45,530 nucleotides of DNA from Candidatus Uhrbacteria bacterium (lineage in GTDB: Bacteria; Patescibacteriota; Patescibacteriia; UBA9934). Shown piece after piece: positions 37,784-45,530 of this stretch. Made by a program: the position numbers and the translations under genes. The DNA lies in contig CALRHE010000006.1 in NCBI GenBank assembly GCA_943359345.1, forward strand, positions 1 to 45,530, given 5' to 3'. Numbering within the stretch: position 1 is the first letter of the stretch; the number at the start of each line of letters is the position of its first letter. Below the pieces are notes generated by a model. It was given only the letters and a program-made list of their open reading frames with translations. It did not search any database and was not told the origin of the DNA.

Positions 37784-38767
37784 ATGCATATTCTATTGAC
37801 TGGTGGCGCAGGCTTTATAGGCTCAAATTTGGCTCGTCACTTAATTAAGCTCGGGCATCAGGTGACAATTTACGATTTGTTCACCACCGGGCATGAGAAC
37901 AACCTAAATGGCATCGAGGCACCCGTCATCCGCGATGCCATCAGTAATTTTGATAAACACGACATGAGCAAGGTTGATGCCATTATTCACCTGGGCATGC
38001 CATCAACCATGATGTTATATCGCAATGACCCAGTTGGTTGCATGCACGAGGCCGTAATCGGCATGAACAAGATTCTAGAGGCTGCTAGAATTCATGGCTG
38101 CAAACTTATTTTTGCTAGTTCTTCAAGTGTCTACAATGGTCTGGAGGCTCCCCACACTGAAGACCGAGAGGTATTGATTAAAGATTTTTACACTGAGGCT
38201 CGGGTAGCCATGGAGCGACTAGCTAAAGTTTACAGTGACCTATACGGAGTAAGTGCTATAGGCTTCCGTTTTTTTGCAGTCTACGGCCCACACGAAGAAG
38301 CTAAGAAAGGTTACGCCAACATGATCTCCCAATTCATGTGGTCGATTATGAAAGATGAAGCCCCTAGAATTTTTGGCGACGGTAACCAGACCCGTGATTT
38401 TACTTACGTGGATGACGTGACTCGCATCCTTACTGAGGCTCTGGATAAAACTTTTGAGTGCACAGAAATTTTCAACATCGGCACAGCTCACACCTATACC
38501 TTTAACGATATCGTTAAGGTCATAAATCAGGAACTCGGCAAGCATATCCAGCCCGTTTACATCCCTAACCCCATTCGCAATTACGTACCTTGGCTACTCG
38601 CAGATATCACTAAACTAAAACAACACTTCGCAGCTCCGCAAATAGAACTAGCTGAAGGCGTGCGTAGACTGCATGAGTATTACAAAACTGAATCCAGGCC
38701 GCCGAACATGGACAATATGGAAACTTACTACGTTTCTAGTATCAAAACTAAAGGTCCGAATGAATAA
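37784..38767 (+). CDS. NAD-dependent epimerase/dehydratase (UDP-glucose 4-epimerase-like)
   Basis: MHILLTGGAGFIGSNLARHLIKLGHQVTIYD; FASSSSVYNG. Confidence 0.9.
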   Translation: MHILLTGGAGFIGSNLARHLIKLGHQVTIYDLFTTGHENNLNGIEAPVIRDAISNFDKHDMSKVDAIIHLGMPSTMMLYRNDPVGCMHEAVIGMNKILEAARIHGCKLIFASSSSVYNGLEAPHTEDREVLIKDFYTEARVAMERLAKVYSDLYGVSAIGFRFFAVYGPHEEAKKGYANMISQFMWSIMKDEAPRIFGDGNQTRDFTYVDDVTRILTEALDKTFECTEIFNIGTAHTYTFNDIVKVINQELGKHIQPVYIPNPIRNYVPWLLADITKLKQHFAAPQIELAEGVRRLHEYYKTESRPPNMDNMETYYVSSIKTKGPNE

Positions 38768-39683
38768 TTTCATGCTGACGACTTTGATCACGCACCACCG
38801 CGTTATGATTGACAATACAACCTTCGAGCGTAGAGTTTTCGATCACGGTGCCAGCCAATAAAATCGAATTACTAATCCGGCTATTTAAAATCTTGCAGCT
38901 GGGATCGATGTGATTGATGCCTTCAAAAATATTTTTTAAAGTCTGTTCAGCTAATCCAGCTGGAACTGCTAAATCGCCTCCTGCTTGCTGATGGGCGTGC
39001 AAATAAGCGTCAAAAGTCCCGATATCGTTCCAGTAGCCTGGTAAACGATACCCTCGCACTTCAAGGCCTTGCGCCAGTAAATACGTGAACACGGCTCCCA
39101 GCTTATCGGGTGTGTGCTCGGCCGCTGCAAGCACGTGTGGTAGAACCGCGGCTGGAAAATAAAAACATCCAGTGGCTATAAGCGTAGTTGGTGGCTCGAC
39201 CGGCTTCTCCAAAAAGCTGGTGACACGCTCCCCGTCCATGTCTACCACTCCCAAGCGCTTAGCTAAGTCTTTATCCTGAATATCGTAAACGACTAAGCGA
39301 GCCTGTTTAAGTTCTGGTGATAAAAAATCTGCAAGCGAAAAGGTGAAAAAATTGTCGCCGCCAATGACTAACCAATCGTGATCTGCTCCATAGGTTTTAA
39401 TTGCGAGCCCAACGGCCGCCAAGGCCCCGCGCTTTTCAGATTCGGAACGCGTAGGTTCAACAAAAATTTCGATCTGACGATCCGGATGCAGCTGCCGCCA
39501 AGCCCGAAAATCAGGAGCAAAAACCTCGTTTGTGCTCACAATAATATCTGCCCCAGCTGGGAGCTTATCTAGAATGTGCGACAAAACTGGCCGACCAGCA
39601 ATCGGGAGCAGGGCTTTTGACTTGTCTAAGGTCAATGGCCACAAACGTTTTGCAAAGCCGCCGGCTAAAATGAGGACTTTCAT
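38748..39683 (-). CDS. Sugar nucleotidyltransferase
   Basis: MKVLILAGGFAKRLWPLTLDKSKALLPIAGRPVLSHIL; 3' end overlaps the convergent epimerase by 20 bp. Confidence 0.9.
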   Translation of the reverse strand: MKVLILAGGFAKRLWPLTLDKSKALLPIAGRPVLSHILDKLPAGADIIVSTNEVFAPDFRAWRQLHPDRQIEIFVEPTRSESEKRGALAAVGLAIKTYGADHDWLVIGGDNFFTFSLADFLSPELKQARLVVYDIQDKDLAKRLGVVDMDGERVTSFLEKPVEPPTTLIATGCFYFPAAVLPHVLAAAEHTPDKLGAVFTYLLAQGLEVRGYRLPGYWNDIGTFDAYLHAHQQAGGDLAVPAGLAEQTLKNIFEGINHIDPSCKILNSRISNSILLAGTVIENSTLEGCIVNHNAVVRDQSRQHEIIHSDL

Positions 39684-39743
39684 GCGCCCTAGAGTACAAA
39701 CAATAGAAACTTTTATCAAGCTACCGCTATACTATGTACAGCT

Positions 39744-40193
39744 ATGGTGATGACTGTATACATTGGTGCCGATCATGCTGGCTTGGCACTCAAAAATAGT
39801 CTCAAGGAACACCTTGAGATGAAGGGTTTTGTAGTTGATGACCTTGGCGCTCATGAGCTAGACAATGATGACGATTACCCCAAGTATGCTACCGCAGTCG
39901 CACAAGCGGTCCGGGGTCATGTCGGGTCATTTGGAATATTGTCATGCGGCAACGCCGAAGGTATTGCCATGGCGGCCAACAAATTCCAGGGTATTCGGGC
40001 CGGCATTGGGTACTCTATTGAGGCGGCTAAAACCATGCGCAATGATGATGACGCTAATGTACTAGCCTTGCCTGGTCGGGTAGCTATTGCTGACGACCCA
40101 CTTGAAATAGCCGACGCCTTTTTAGCTACTCCGTTTTCACAAGCAGAACGCCACAAACGACGTTTGCGGCAAGTAGCTGAGCTCGAAACCTAA
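39744..40193 (+). CDS. rpiB: Ribose 5-phosphate isomerase B family protein
   Basis: VYIGADHAGLALKNSLKEHL; GILSCGNAEGIAMAANKFQGIRAG. Confidence 0.88.
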   Translation: MVMTVYIGADHAGLALKNSLKEHLEMKGFVVDDLGAHELDNDDDYPKYATAVAQAVRGHVGSFGILSCGNAEGIAMAANKFQGIRAGIGYSIEAAKTMRNDDDANVLALPGRVAIADDPLEIADAFLATPFSQAERHKRRLRQVAELET

Positions 40194-40195
40194 AT

Positions 40196-40837
40196 ATGGA
40201 AATCCTACCCGGGGTGCTAGCCTATAACCAAGACGATTTTCGTAAACATCTGCTGCATCACGACTTGCGTGCAGTGGCTTCAATGTTTCACGTTGATGTT
40301 TTAGACAATAGCTTGTTCCCTTTTAAAAGCTGGGCTGACCCGAGCGTCATTGGCAGATGGAAAAATTTACCTGAGATCGAGCTCCACTGTATGGTCGCAA
40401 GGCCGGTTCAACTGGTTGAAGCCTGGCAGACCAACGTGCCAACACTAAAACGCGTAATCGTACATTTTGAAATTGGTCGAAGCTTGAGCAAGGTTATCAC
40501 ACAACTCAGGGCTTTCAAGCTCGAAATACTCGTAGCCGTAAACCCGAGCACGCCGATAGATGAGCCGGCACAATTATCTGTCGATGGCCTGCTGATTATG
40601 GGAGTGGAACCAGGCCGGAGCGGTCAAAAGTTTTTGGGAGAACCCATGCTGGCTAAAATGCGCCGAGCCAAAGCTCTGTTCCCAGACCTGTCTTTAGCTC
40701 TGGATGGAGGTCTTTCTGAGGCTAACATCAAAGACATATCACGAGCTGGAGTAAGTCACTGCGTAGCCAGCTCAGCCCTCTGGAAATCTGCCTATCCAGC
40801 CGAGGCATACATCAATTTACATAACAAAATCTCGTAA
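40196..40837 (+). CDS. rpe: Ribulose-phosphate 3-epimerase family protein
   Basis: MFHVDVLDNSLFP; MGVEPGRSGQKFLGEPMLAKMRRAK; LALDGGLSEANI. Confidence 0.82.
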   Translation: MEILPGVLAYNQDDFRKHLLHHDLRAVASMFHVDVLDNSLFPFKSWADPSVIGRWKNLPEIELHCMVARPVQLVEAWQTNVPTLKRVIVHFEIGRSLSKVITQLRAFKLEILVAVNPSTPIDEPAQLSVDGLLIMGVEPGRSGQKFLGEPMLAKMRRAKALFPDLSLALDGGLSEANIKDISRAGVSHCVASSALWKSAYPAEAYINLHNKIS

Positions 40838-40901
40838 TGGGTGTTTGATTATTTGTGAGTTGTGCTATACTTAGCTTATCAACCATTTTTTACCTTTAAA
40901 T

Positions 40902-41714
40902 TTGGCTATGACATTGACACGAACCCGTCTAACCCTCAGCGCTGCGGCCTTTTTGTGCGCCATCGGGGCGGCCGTCTTGGCCCTAGCCGTGCCTCGAACA
41001 CAGGCTGTAACTAGCGTCGATAGTGGCGACCTGATCCGAGGTGAATCCTTTTCTGCCGTTTACTATGTCGGCATGGATGGCTTCCGCTATGTTTTCCCTA
41101 ATGACAAGGCCTACTTCACCTGGTACACCGACTTTGATGATGTGATAGTTATCACTGACGCTGAACTATCTAAAATTCAGATCGGCGGCAATATCACCTA
41201 CAAGCCAGGTGTCAAAATGGTAAAAATCAACACTGACCCCAAGACCTACGCCGTTGATGCTGGAGGTACGCTCCGCCACGTCACCACTGAAGCTGCCGCA
41301 GTAGCCCTTTACGGCACTGCCTGGAACACCTTGATCGATGACATCGCTGACGGCTTCTTCCCTAACTACACGATTGGTGAGTCAGTCTCATCACTCACTG
41401 ATTTCAATCCTGCCAGCGTTACAGCTGAAGTGGTTGATATCAATACTGACAAAAGCCTAGTCGAGTCCCTCGACTTTGTTATCAACGATGATGGTTATGA
41501 GGAGATTGAAATCACCGTTGAACCAGGCCAAGGCGTGCGTTTTGTAAACGAAGGCGCTGTAAATCACACTGCCACAGCTGATGACTTGACTTGGGGCACT
41601 GGAACGCTTATGACTGGCGACGCCTTCATCCGTAAGTTCGAAACCGAGGGCACCTTCACCTTCTTTGATAGCTACGATAGTACCAATACTGGGGCCGTTT
41701 ACGTTGAAGAGTAA
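40902..41714 (+). CDS. Secreted protein with C-terminal cupredoxin-like domain
   Basis: Signal peptide-like N-terminus; EIEITVEPGQGVRFVNEGAVNHTATADDLTWGTGTL...FETEGTFTFFDSY. Confidence 0.6.
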   Translation: MAMTLTRTRLTLSAAAFLCAIGAAVLALAVPRTQAVTSVDSGDLIRGESFSAVYYVGMDGFRYVFPNDKAYFTWYTDFDDVIVITDAELSKIQIGGNITYKPGVKMVKINTDPKTYAVDAGGTLRHVTTEAAAVALYGTAWNTLIDDIADGFFPNYTIGESVSSLTDFNPASVTAEVVDINTDKSLVESLDFVINDDGYEEIEITVEPGQGVRFVNEGAVNHTATADDLTWGTGTLMTGDAFIRKFETEGTFTFFDSYDSTNTGAVYVEE

Positions 41715-41760
41715 ACAGCGCATCGCAACACCTCATCTTTACATTCACACAGATGCAGGA

Positions 41761-41785
41761 AACGAGTCTAAAAGCTCGTTTTTTG
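41761..41785 (+). terminator. Rho-independent terminator
   Basis: aacgagtctaaaagctcgttttttgc. Confidence 0.7.
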
Positions 41786-41792
41786 CTTCACT

Positions 41793-41836
41793 ACATCTGT
41801 GTAAAATCTGTGAGCGTTTTTTATCTGTGTCCATCA
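41793..41836 (+). repeat. ATCTGTGT-family repeat, copy C
   Basis: CATCTGTGTAAAATCTGTGAGCGTTTTTTATCTGTGTCCATC. Confidence 0.7.
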
Positions 41837-41869
41837 AAACAAGAGTAAGTGATGTATACTTTAACCAAT

Positions 41870-42259
41870 ATGAAAATCATTCATTGGATAATTTTTGGCC
41901 TGGCTGGCTGGGTCATGCTCGTCCCCTTTCTAGGTGACGATATCTTTCAGGTAATTTTTCCACTCAGCACCGTAACTGATACCGAACTCGTCGGCTTATT
42001 GCGTTGGGATGACCTCTTCGTTGGTCTAGCCATTGGCCTGTTAGCACTCGTAGTCGTGACACTCGAACAACCTACCGTACGCACAGCTGGATTGCGGTCC
42101 ATGCACTGGATGCAATTTGGTTTAGGCGCTTGGATTGCAACTGCTCCCTTTGCACTTGATTTCGATATGACAGCCTTTACCTGGTCACATTTTGTAACAG
42201 GTATGTTCGTAGCCGTATTCGCACTCATCCAAATAAATCTAGAGGGGGCTAAACACTAA
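41870..42259 (+). CDS. SPW repeat-like membrane protein
   Basis: Two similar halves, MKIIHWIIFGLAGWVMLVPF and MHWMQFGLGAWIATAPFAL. Confidence 0.65.
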   Translation: MKIIHWIIFGLAGWVMLVPFLGDDIFQVIFPLSTVTDTELVGLLRWDDLFVGLAIGLLALVVVTLEQPTVRTAGLRSMHWMQFGLGAWIATAPFALDFDMTAFTWSHFVTGMFVAVFALIQINLEGAKH

Positions 42260-42265
42260 ACTCAA

Positions 42266-43150
42266 ATGCCGCACGTTAGACAAACTCTCGCTCCGCTAAC
42301 CGACGCCAAGCTGCGCAAGCTTGAGCTTCAAGCTAATGCCATTCGTCAAGATCTTTTAAAAATGCTCACTCAAGCTGGAAGCGGTCACTCAGCTGGCCCA
42401 CTTGGCATGGCCGATATTTTTACGGCCCTATATTTTCACGTACTCAATCATAATCCCCGTAAACCAGAATGGTCCGAACGTGATCGCCTGTTTTTGAGTA
42501 ACGGTCATATCGCACCTATTCGTTACACAGCTATGGCGCACGCTGGCTACTTCCCGAAGAGCGAGCTCAGCACGCTGAGACAGTTGGGCTCACGCCTTCA
42601 GGGCCACCCCGAATACCGCCTCTTGCCAGCGCTCGAGAATACCTCAGGGCCGCTCGGCGATGGCTCTCCCCAGGCCGTGGGTATGGCTTATGTGGGCATG
42701 CTAGAAAAAGCCCCGTGGCACGTATATTGCTGTATGTCAGATGGCGAACTAGCCGCCGGTATAACCTGGGAGGCCGCCTTATTTGCTGGTAAACATAAAC
42801 TGCACAACCTGACTTGGATTATTGATAGAAACAATATTCAGATTGATGGCTACACTGAAGACATCATGCCGCTCGAACCCCTGCATGATAAATTCGCCGC
42901 CTTTGGCTTCACAGTCCTCGAAATCGACGGCCACAACATTCGTGAATTTGTTGAGGCTTGTGACCGCTCAAAAGCCACCTGGGAGACCCCAACTGTGATC
43001 ATTGCTCACACCATCCCTGGCAAAGGCGTGAGCTACATGGAGTTTGAACCCGCCTGGCACGGCAAACCACCGCAACAAGGTGACGAGCTCAACTCGGCTT
43101 TAAAAGAACTACGTACACTAAACGGCAAGATCCAATCTGAAATGGAATAA
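42266..43150 (+). CDS. Transketolase, N-terminal subunit
   Basis: GSGHSAGPLGMADIFTALYFHVL; SDGELAAGITWEAALFAGKHKLHNLTWIIDRNNIQIDG. Confidence 0.94.
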   Translation: MPHVRQTLAPLTDAKLRKLELQANAIRQDLLKMLTQAGSGHSAGPLGMADIFTALYFHVLNHNPRKPEWSERDRLFLSNGHIAPIRYTAMAHAGYFPKSELSTLRQLGSRLQGHPEYRLLPALENTSGPLGDGSPQAVGMAYVGMLEKAPWHVYCCMSDGELAAGITWEAALFAGKHKLHNLTWIIDRNNIQIDGYTEDIMPLEPLHDKFAAFGFTVLEIDGHNIREFVEACDRSKATWETPTVIIAHTIPGKGVSYMEFEPAWHGKPPQQGDELNSALKELRTLNGKIQSEME

Positions 43151-43161
43151 GATAAAACCTT

Positions 43162-44160
43162 ATGCCACTCGTCAAGGCGGCTAAACTCTCACCCAAAATC
43201 TTCCATAAAGACATCGCCAAAATCCCTACCCGTAACGGTTTTGGCGAAGGTTTAGTTTTGGCTGGTGAAGCTGATGAACGAGTAATGGTGTTATGTGCTG
43301 ACCTGACCGAATCGACGCGGACTGAAGCTTTCAAACGCGCCTTCCCAGATAGGTTCGTACAGCTAGGGGTCAGCGAACAGTCGCTGGCAGCCATAGCTGC
43401 TGGTATGGCCCTGGCGGGTCGTATTCCCTTTATTGCTAGCTACGCCTGCTTCTCCCCGGGTCGTAACTGGGAGCAGATTAGAACCACTGCTTGCCTACAA
43501 GAAGTCAACGTAAAAATTGCTGGTGCCCACGCTGGAGTTTCAGTTGGCCCGGACGGAGCCACCCACCAAATGCTTGAAGACATAGCCCTCATGCGCGTAC
43601 TCCCCAACATGATCGTCCTTGTGCCCTGCGATGCCATCGAAACCCGCAAAGCCGTGCTAGCCGCGGTTCAACACGAAGGTCCGGTATATATACGTTTTGC
43701 CCGAGAAAAAACTCCTGTCTTCACCACCGACAAATCCCCTTTCGCTATTGGTAAAGCTCAAATTCTAAACACCGGTAGTGACGTGGCGATTGTGGCTTGC
43801 GGACCGCTAGTGTACGAGGCCTTATTAGCAGCCAAGGAGCTCGAAACACACGGCGTGAGTGCCAAAGTCATCAACTGCCCGAGCATTAAACCGCTCGACG
43901 AGGCCACCCTCATAGCCGCCGCTAAGCAATGCGGTGCGGTGGTAACCGTTGAAGAAGCCCAGGCTGCCGGTGGACTAGGCGGCGCAATGGCCGAGCTTTT
44001 GGGGTCGAATTACCCCGTCCCCATCGAACGCGTGGGGCTTGAAGACACCTTTGGCCAATCCGGCACCCCTGACGAGCTGCTGGAGCATTACAAACTAACA
44101 GCGCCGTGGATAATAAAGGCGGCAAAACGAGTCATCAAGAGAAAGTTACATCTGTATTGA
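43162..44160 (+). CDS. Transketolase, C-terminal subunit
   Basis: FVQLGVSEQSLAAIAAGMALAGRIPFIASYACFSPGRNWEQIR; GPVYIRFARE. Confidence 0.94.
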   Translation: MPLVKAAKLSPKIFHKDIAKIPTRNGFGEGLVLAGEADERVMVLCADLTESTRTEAFKRAFPDRFVQLGVSEQSLAAIAAGMALAGRIPFIASYACFSPGRNWEQIRTTACLQEVNVKIAGAHAGVSVGPDGATHQMLEDIALMRVLPNMIVLVPCDAIETRKAVLAAVQHEGPVYIRFAREKTPVFTTDKSPFAIGKAQILNTGSDVAIVACGPLVYEALLAAKELETHGVSAKVINCPSIKPLDEATLIAAAKQCGAVVTVEEAQAAGGLGGAMAELLGSNYPVPIERVGLEDTFGQSGTPDELLEHYKLTAPWIIKAAKRVIKRKLHLY

Positions 44161-44192
44161 CATTGTCACTACACTAGATATACTGACAACAT

Positions 44193-44471
44193 ATGGCCAC
44201 TATTCAAATTCGTATTGACGAAAAAACTAAACGAGCTTCAAAAAAAACCTTTGAAAAGATGGGGCTCGATTTAAGCGGCGGCATTAAGTTCATGCTAACT
44301 CAGATCAATCTATACAAGAGTATCCCCTTTGAACCGCTAACAGAAAATGGATTTACGATTAGAAGGGAGAGGGCCTTGCTCAAAATTGCTGAAGAAGCCG
44401 AGGCCGGTAAGAATCTTTCAGGGCCAATGAATGGTAAGGAAGCTGTGGAATATCTCAGAAAACTCATGTGA
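44193..44471 (+). CDS. RelB/DinJ-family antitoxin
   Basis: MATIQIRIDEKTKRASKKTFEKMGLDLSGGIKFMLTQI. Confidence 0.85.
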   Translation: MATIQIRIDEKTKRASKKTFEKMGLDLSGGIKFMLTQINLYKSIPFEPLTENGFTIRRERALLKIAEEAEAGKNLSGPMNGKEAVEYLRKLM

Positions 44472-44725
44472 TAATTGATTATCACAGAACGTTCAAAAAA
44501 GCCTTTGCCAAACTGCCAAAAGATTACCAAAACAAAACCGTAATTTCGATTGAGAAATTCGTAAAAAATCCCCGTGATCCATCGCTCGGAGTGCATCCCT
44601 TAAAAGGAATGATGTCAGGCAGGAGCGCTTTTTCAGTTACTGGATCGATCAGAGTCATCTTTACACGTAGAAATAACACGATCGTTCTCATGCTTGATGT
44701 TGGCGGGCACGATCAGGTATATTGA
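44468..44725 (+). CDS. RelE/YafQ-family toxin
   Basis: YHRTFKKAFAKLPKDYQ...HPLKGMMSGRSAFSVTGSIRVIFTRRNNTIVLMLDVGGHDQVY; ATGA overlap with the antitoxin. Confidence 0.88.
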   Translation: MIIDYHRTFKKAFAKLPKDYQNKTVISIEKFVKNPRDPSLGVHPLKGMMSGRSAFSVTGSIRVIFTRRNNTIVLMLDVGGHDQVY

Positions 44726-44742
44726 GTCTTTTATAGGCGTCT

Positions 44743-45450
44743 ATGGAACCAATTCGTATCAACAAATACCTCGCCGACCGTGGCATCTGTTCCCGCCGCG
44801 AAGCTGATAAGCTGGTGGCTGATGGTAAAGTTACGATTGATAGCAAGGCGGCTGTCATGGGTCAAAAGGTTACTGGCCAAGAAACTATTGAGGTCGAGGG
44901 TAAACCGATCGCTGCTAGTAAGCCGACCCGGGTTTACATCGCCTACAACAAACCGGTCGGGATTATTTGCTCGACCGACCCTAACGCCAAAGATAATATT
45001 GTTGACGCCGTTGGCTACCCTGAACGTATTTTTAACATTGGACGCCTGGACGTGGCTTCATCGGGGCTAATTCTGCTCACCAACGACGGTGGCATCGTGA
45101 ATAAAATTCTACGTGCCGAAGGTAAGCACGAAAAAGAGTACACCGTAACAGTCGGTCATAAGCTGACACCGGACTTTTTGAACAAAATCAGTAAAGGTTT
45201 ACTGCTTGAAGATGATGATAAGAAAACCTTGCCGGCTCGGATTGAACACATTAACGACACCACCTTCAAAATCGTACTCGTTGAAGGTCGCAACCGCCAA
45301 ATTCGCCGGATGTGCGAGGAGCTCGGCTATAGCGTCGAGTCACTCGAGCGAATTCGCGTTATGAATATCAAACTCGGCAAACTGAGAACTGGAGAGTGGC
45401 GACATTTAACAGAAGTAGAGGAAAAAGAACTCATGACAACCTTGGTATAG
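44743..45450 (+). CDS. RsuA/RluB-family pseudouridine synthase
   Basis: MEPIRINKYLADRGICSRREADKLVADGKV; NIGRLDVASSGLILLTNDG; GRNRQIRRMCEELGY. Confidence 0.94.
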   Translation: MEPIRINKYLADRGICSRREADKLVADGKVTIDSKAAVMGQKVTGQETIEVEGKPIAASKPTRVYIAYNKPVGIICSTDPNAKDNIVDAVGYPERIFNIGRLDVASSGLILLTNDGGIVNKILRAEGKHEKEYTVTVGHKLTPDFLNKISKGLLLEDDDKKTLPARIEHINDTTFKIVLVEGRNRQIRRMCEELGYSVESLERIRVMNIKLGKLRTGEWRHLTEVEEKELMTTLV

Positions 45451-45454
45451 GGCT

Positions 45455-45530
45455 ATGTCGACAATCATTGGGATCATCATTTTACTGATTGCCGGCTCGG
45501 CGGCTTTAGCAGGACTTTCAGCTGCGCCTT
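45455..45530 (+). CDS. Partial membrane protein (possibly an RNase Y-type N-terminus, uncertain)
   Basis: MSTIIGIIILLIAGSAALAGLSAAP; runs off the window. Confidence 0.3.
   Translation, partial: MSTIIGIIILLIAGSAALAGLSAAP

Noticed and set aside
42266-44160. Split transketolase as a frameshift
   Set aside because: Two-subunit transketolases are an established arrangement; both ORFs have natural starts and stops.
44193-44725. RelBE-type toxin-antitoxin pair as a novel defence system
   Set aside because: Looks like an ordinary type II pair with the usual ATGA overlap; annotated but not unusual.

Overview
This 45.5 kb window is chromosomal and looks like a streamlined bacterium of the Candidate Phyla Radiation/Patescibacteria type (inferred from gene content and from start signals; not tested). 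Housekeeping content includes a CCA-adding/polyA polymerase-type enzyme, rluA and rsuA-type pseudouridine synthases, rplS, secG, RNase J, trpS, ileS, tmk, ruvA, rnpB, split transketolase, rpiB, rpe, and tRNA-Val(GAC), tRNA-Ile(UAU) and tRNA-Leu(CAG). There is also a polysaccharide/surface cluster. The standout is a complete diversity-generating retroelement (DGR) at about 4.48-7.6 kb. It has a DGR-type reverse transcriptase, an Avd-like accessory protein, and a 124-bp template repeat (TR, 5961-6084). A matching 124-bp variable repeat (VR, 6531-6654) forms the extreme C-terminus of a target protein. By direct alignment there are 19 TR/VR differences, all at TR adenines (19 of 28), and 0 differences at the other 96 positions. 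The architecture is unusual: avd is inverted and head-to-head with RT (4-bp gap) and lies antisense between TR and RT. Other notable signals are GxxExxY and four-helix-bundle genes each bracketed by their own inverted repeats, long foldbacks touching tRNA 5' ends, a recurrent leaderless-promoter signature, orphan GC-rich cassettes with structured leaders, and a manC remnant next to a decayed IS3-type transposase. All family calls were made by eye from the translations; no database search was run.
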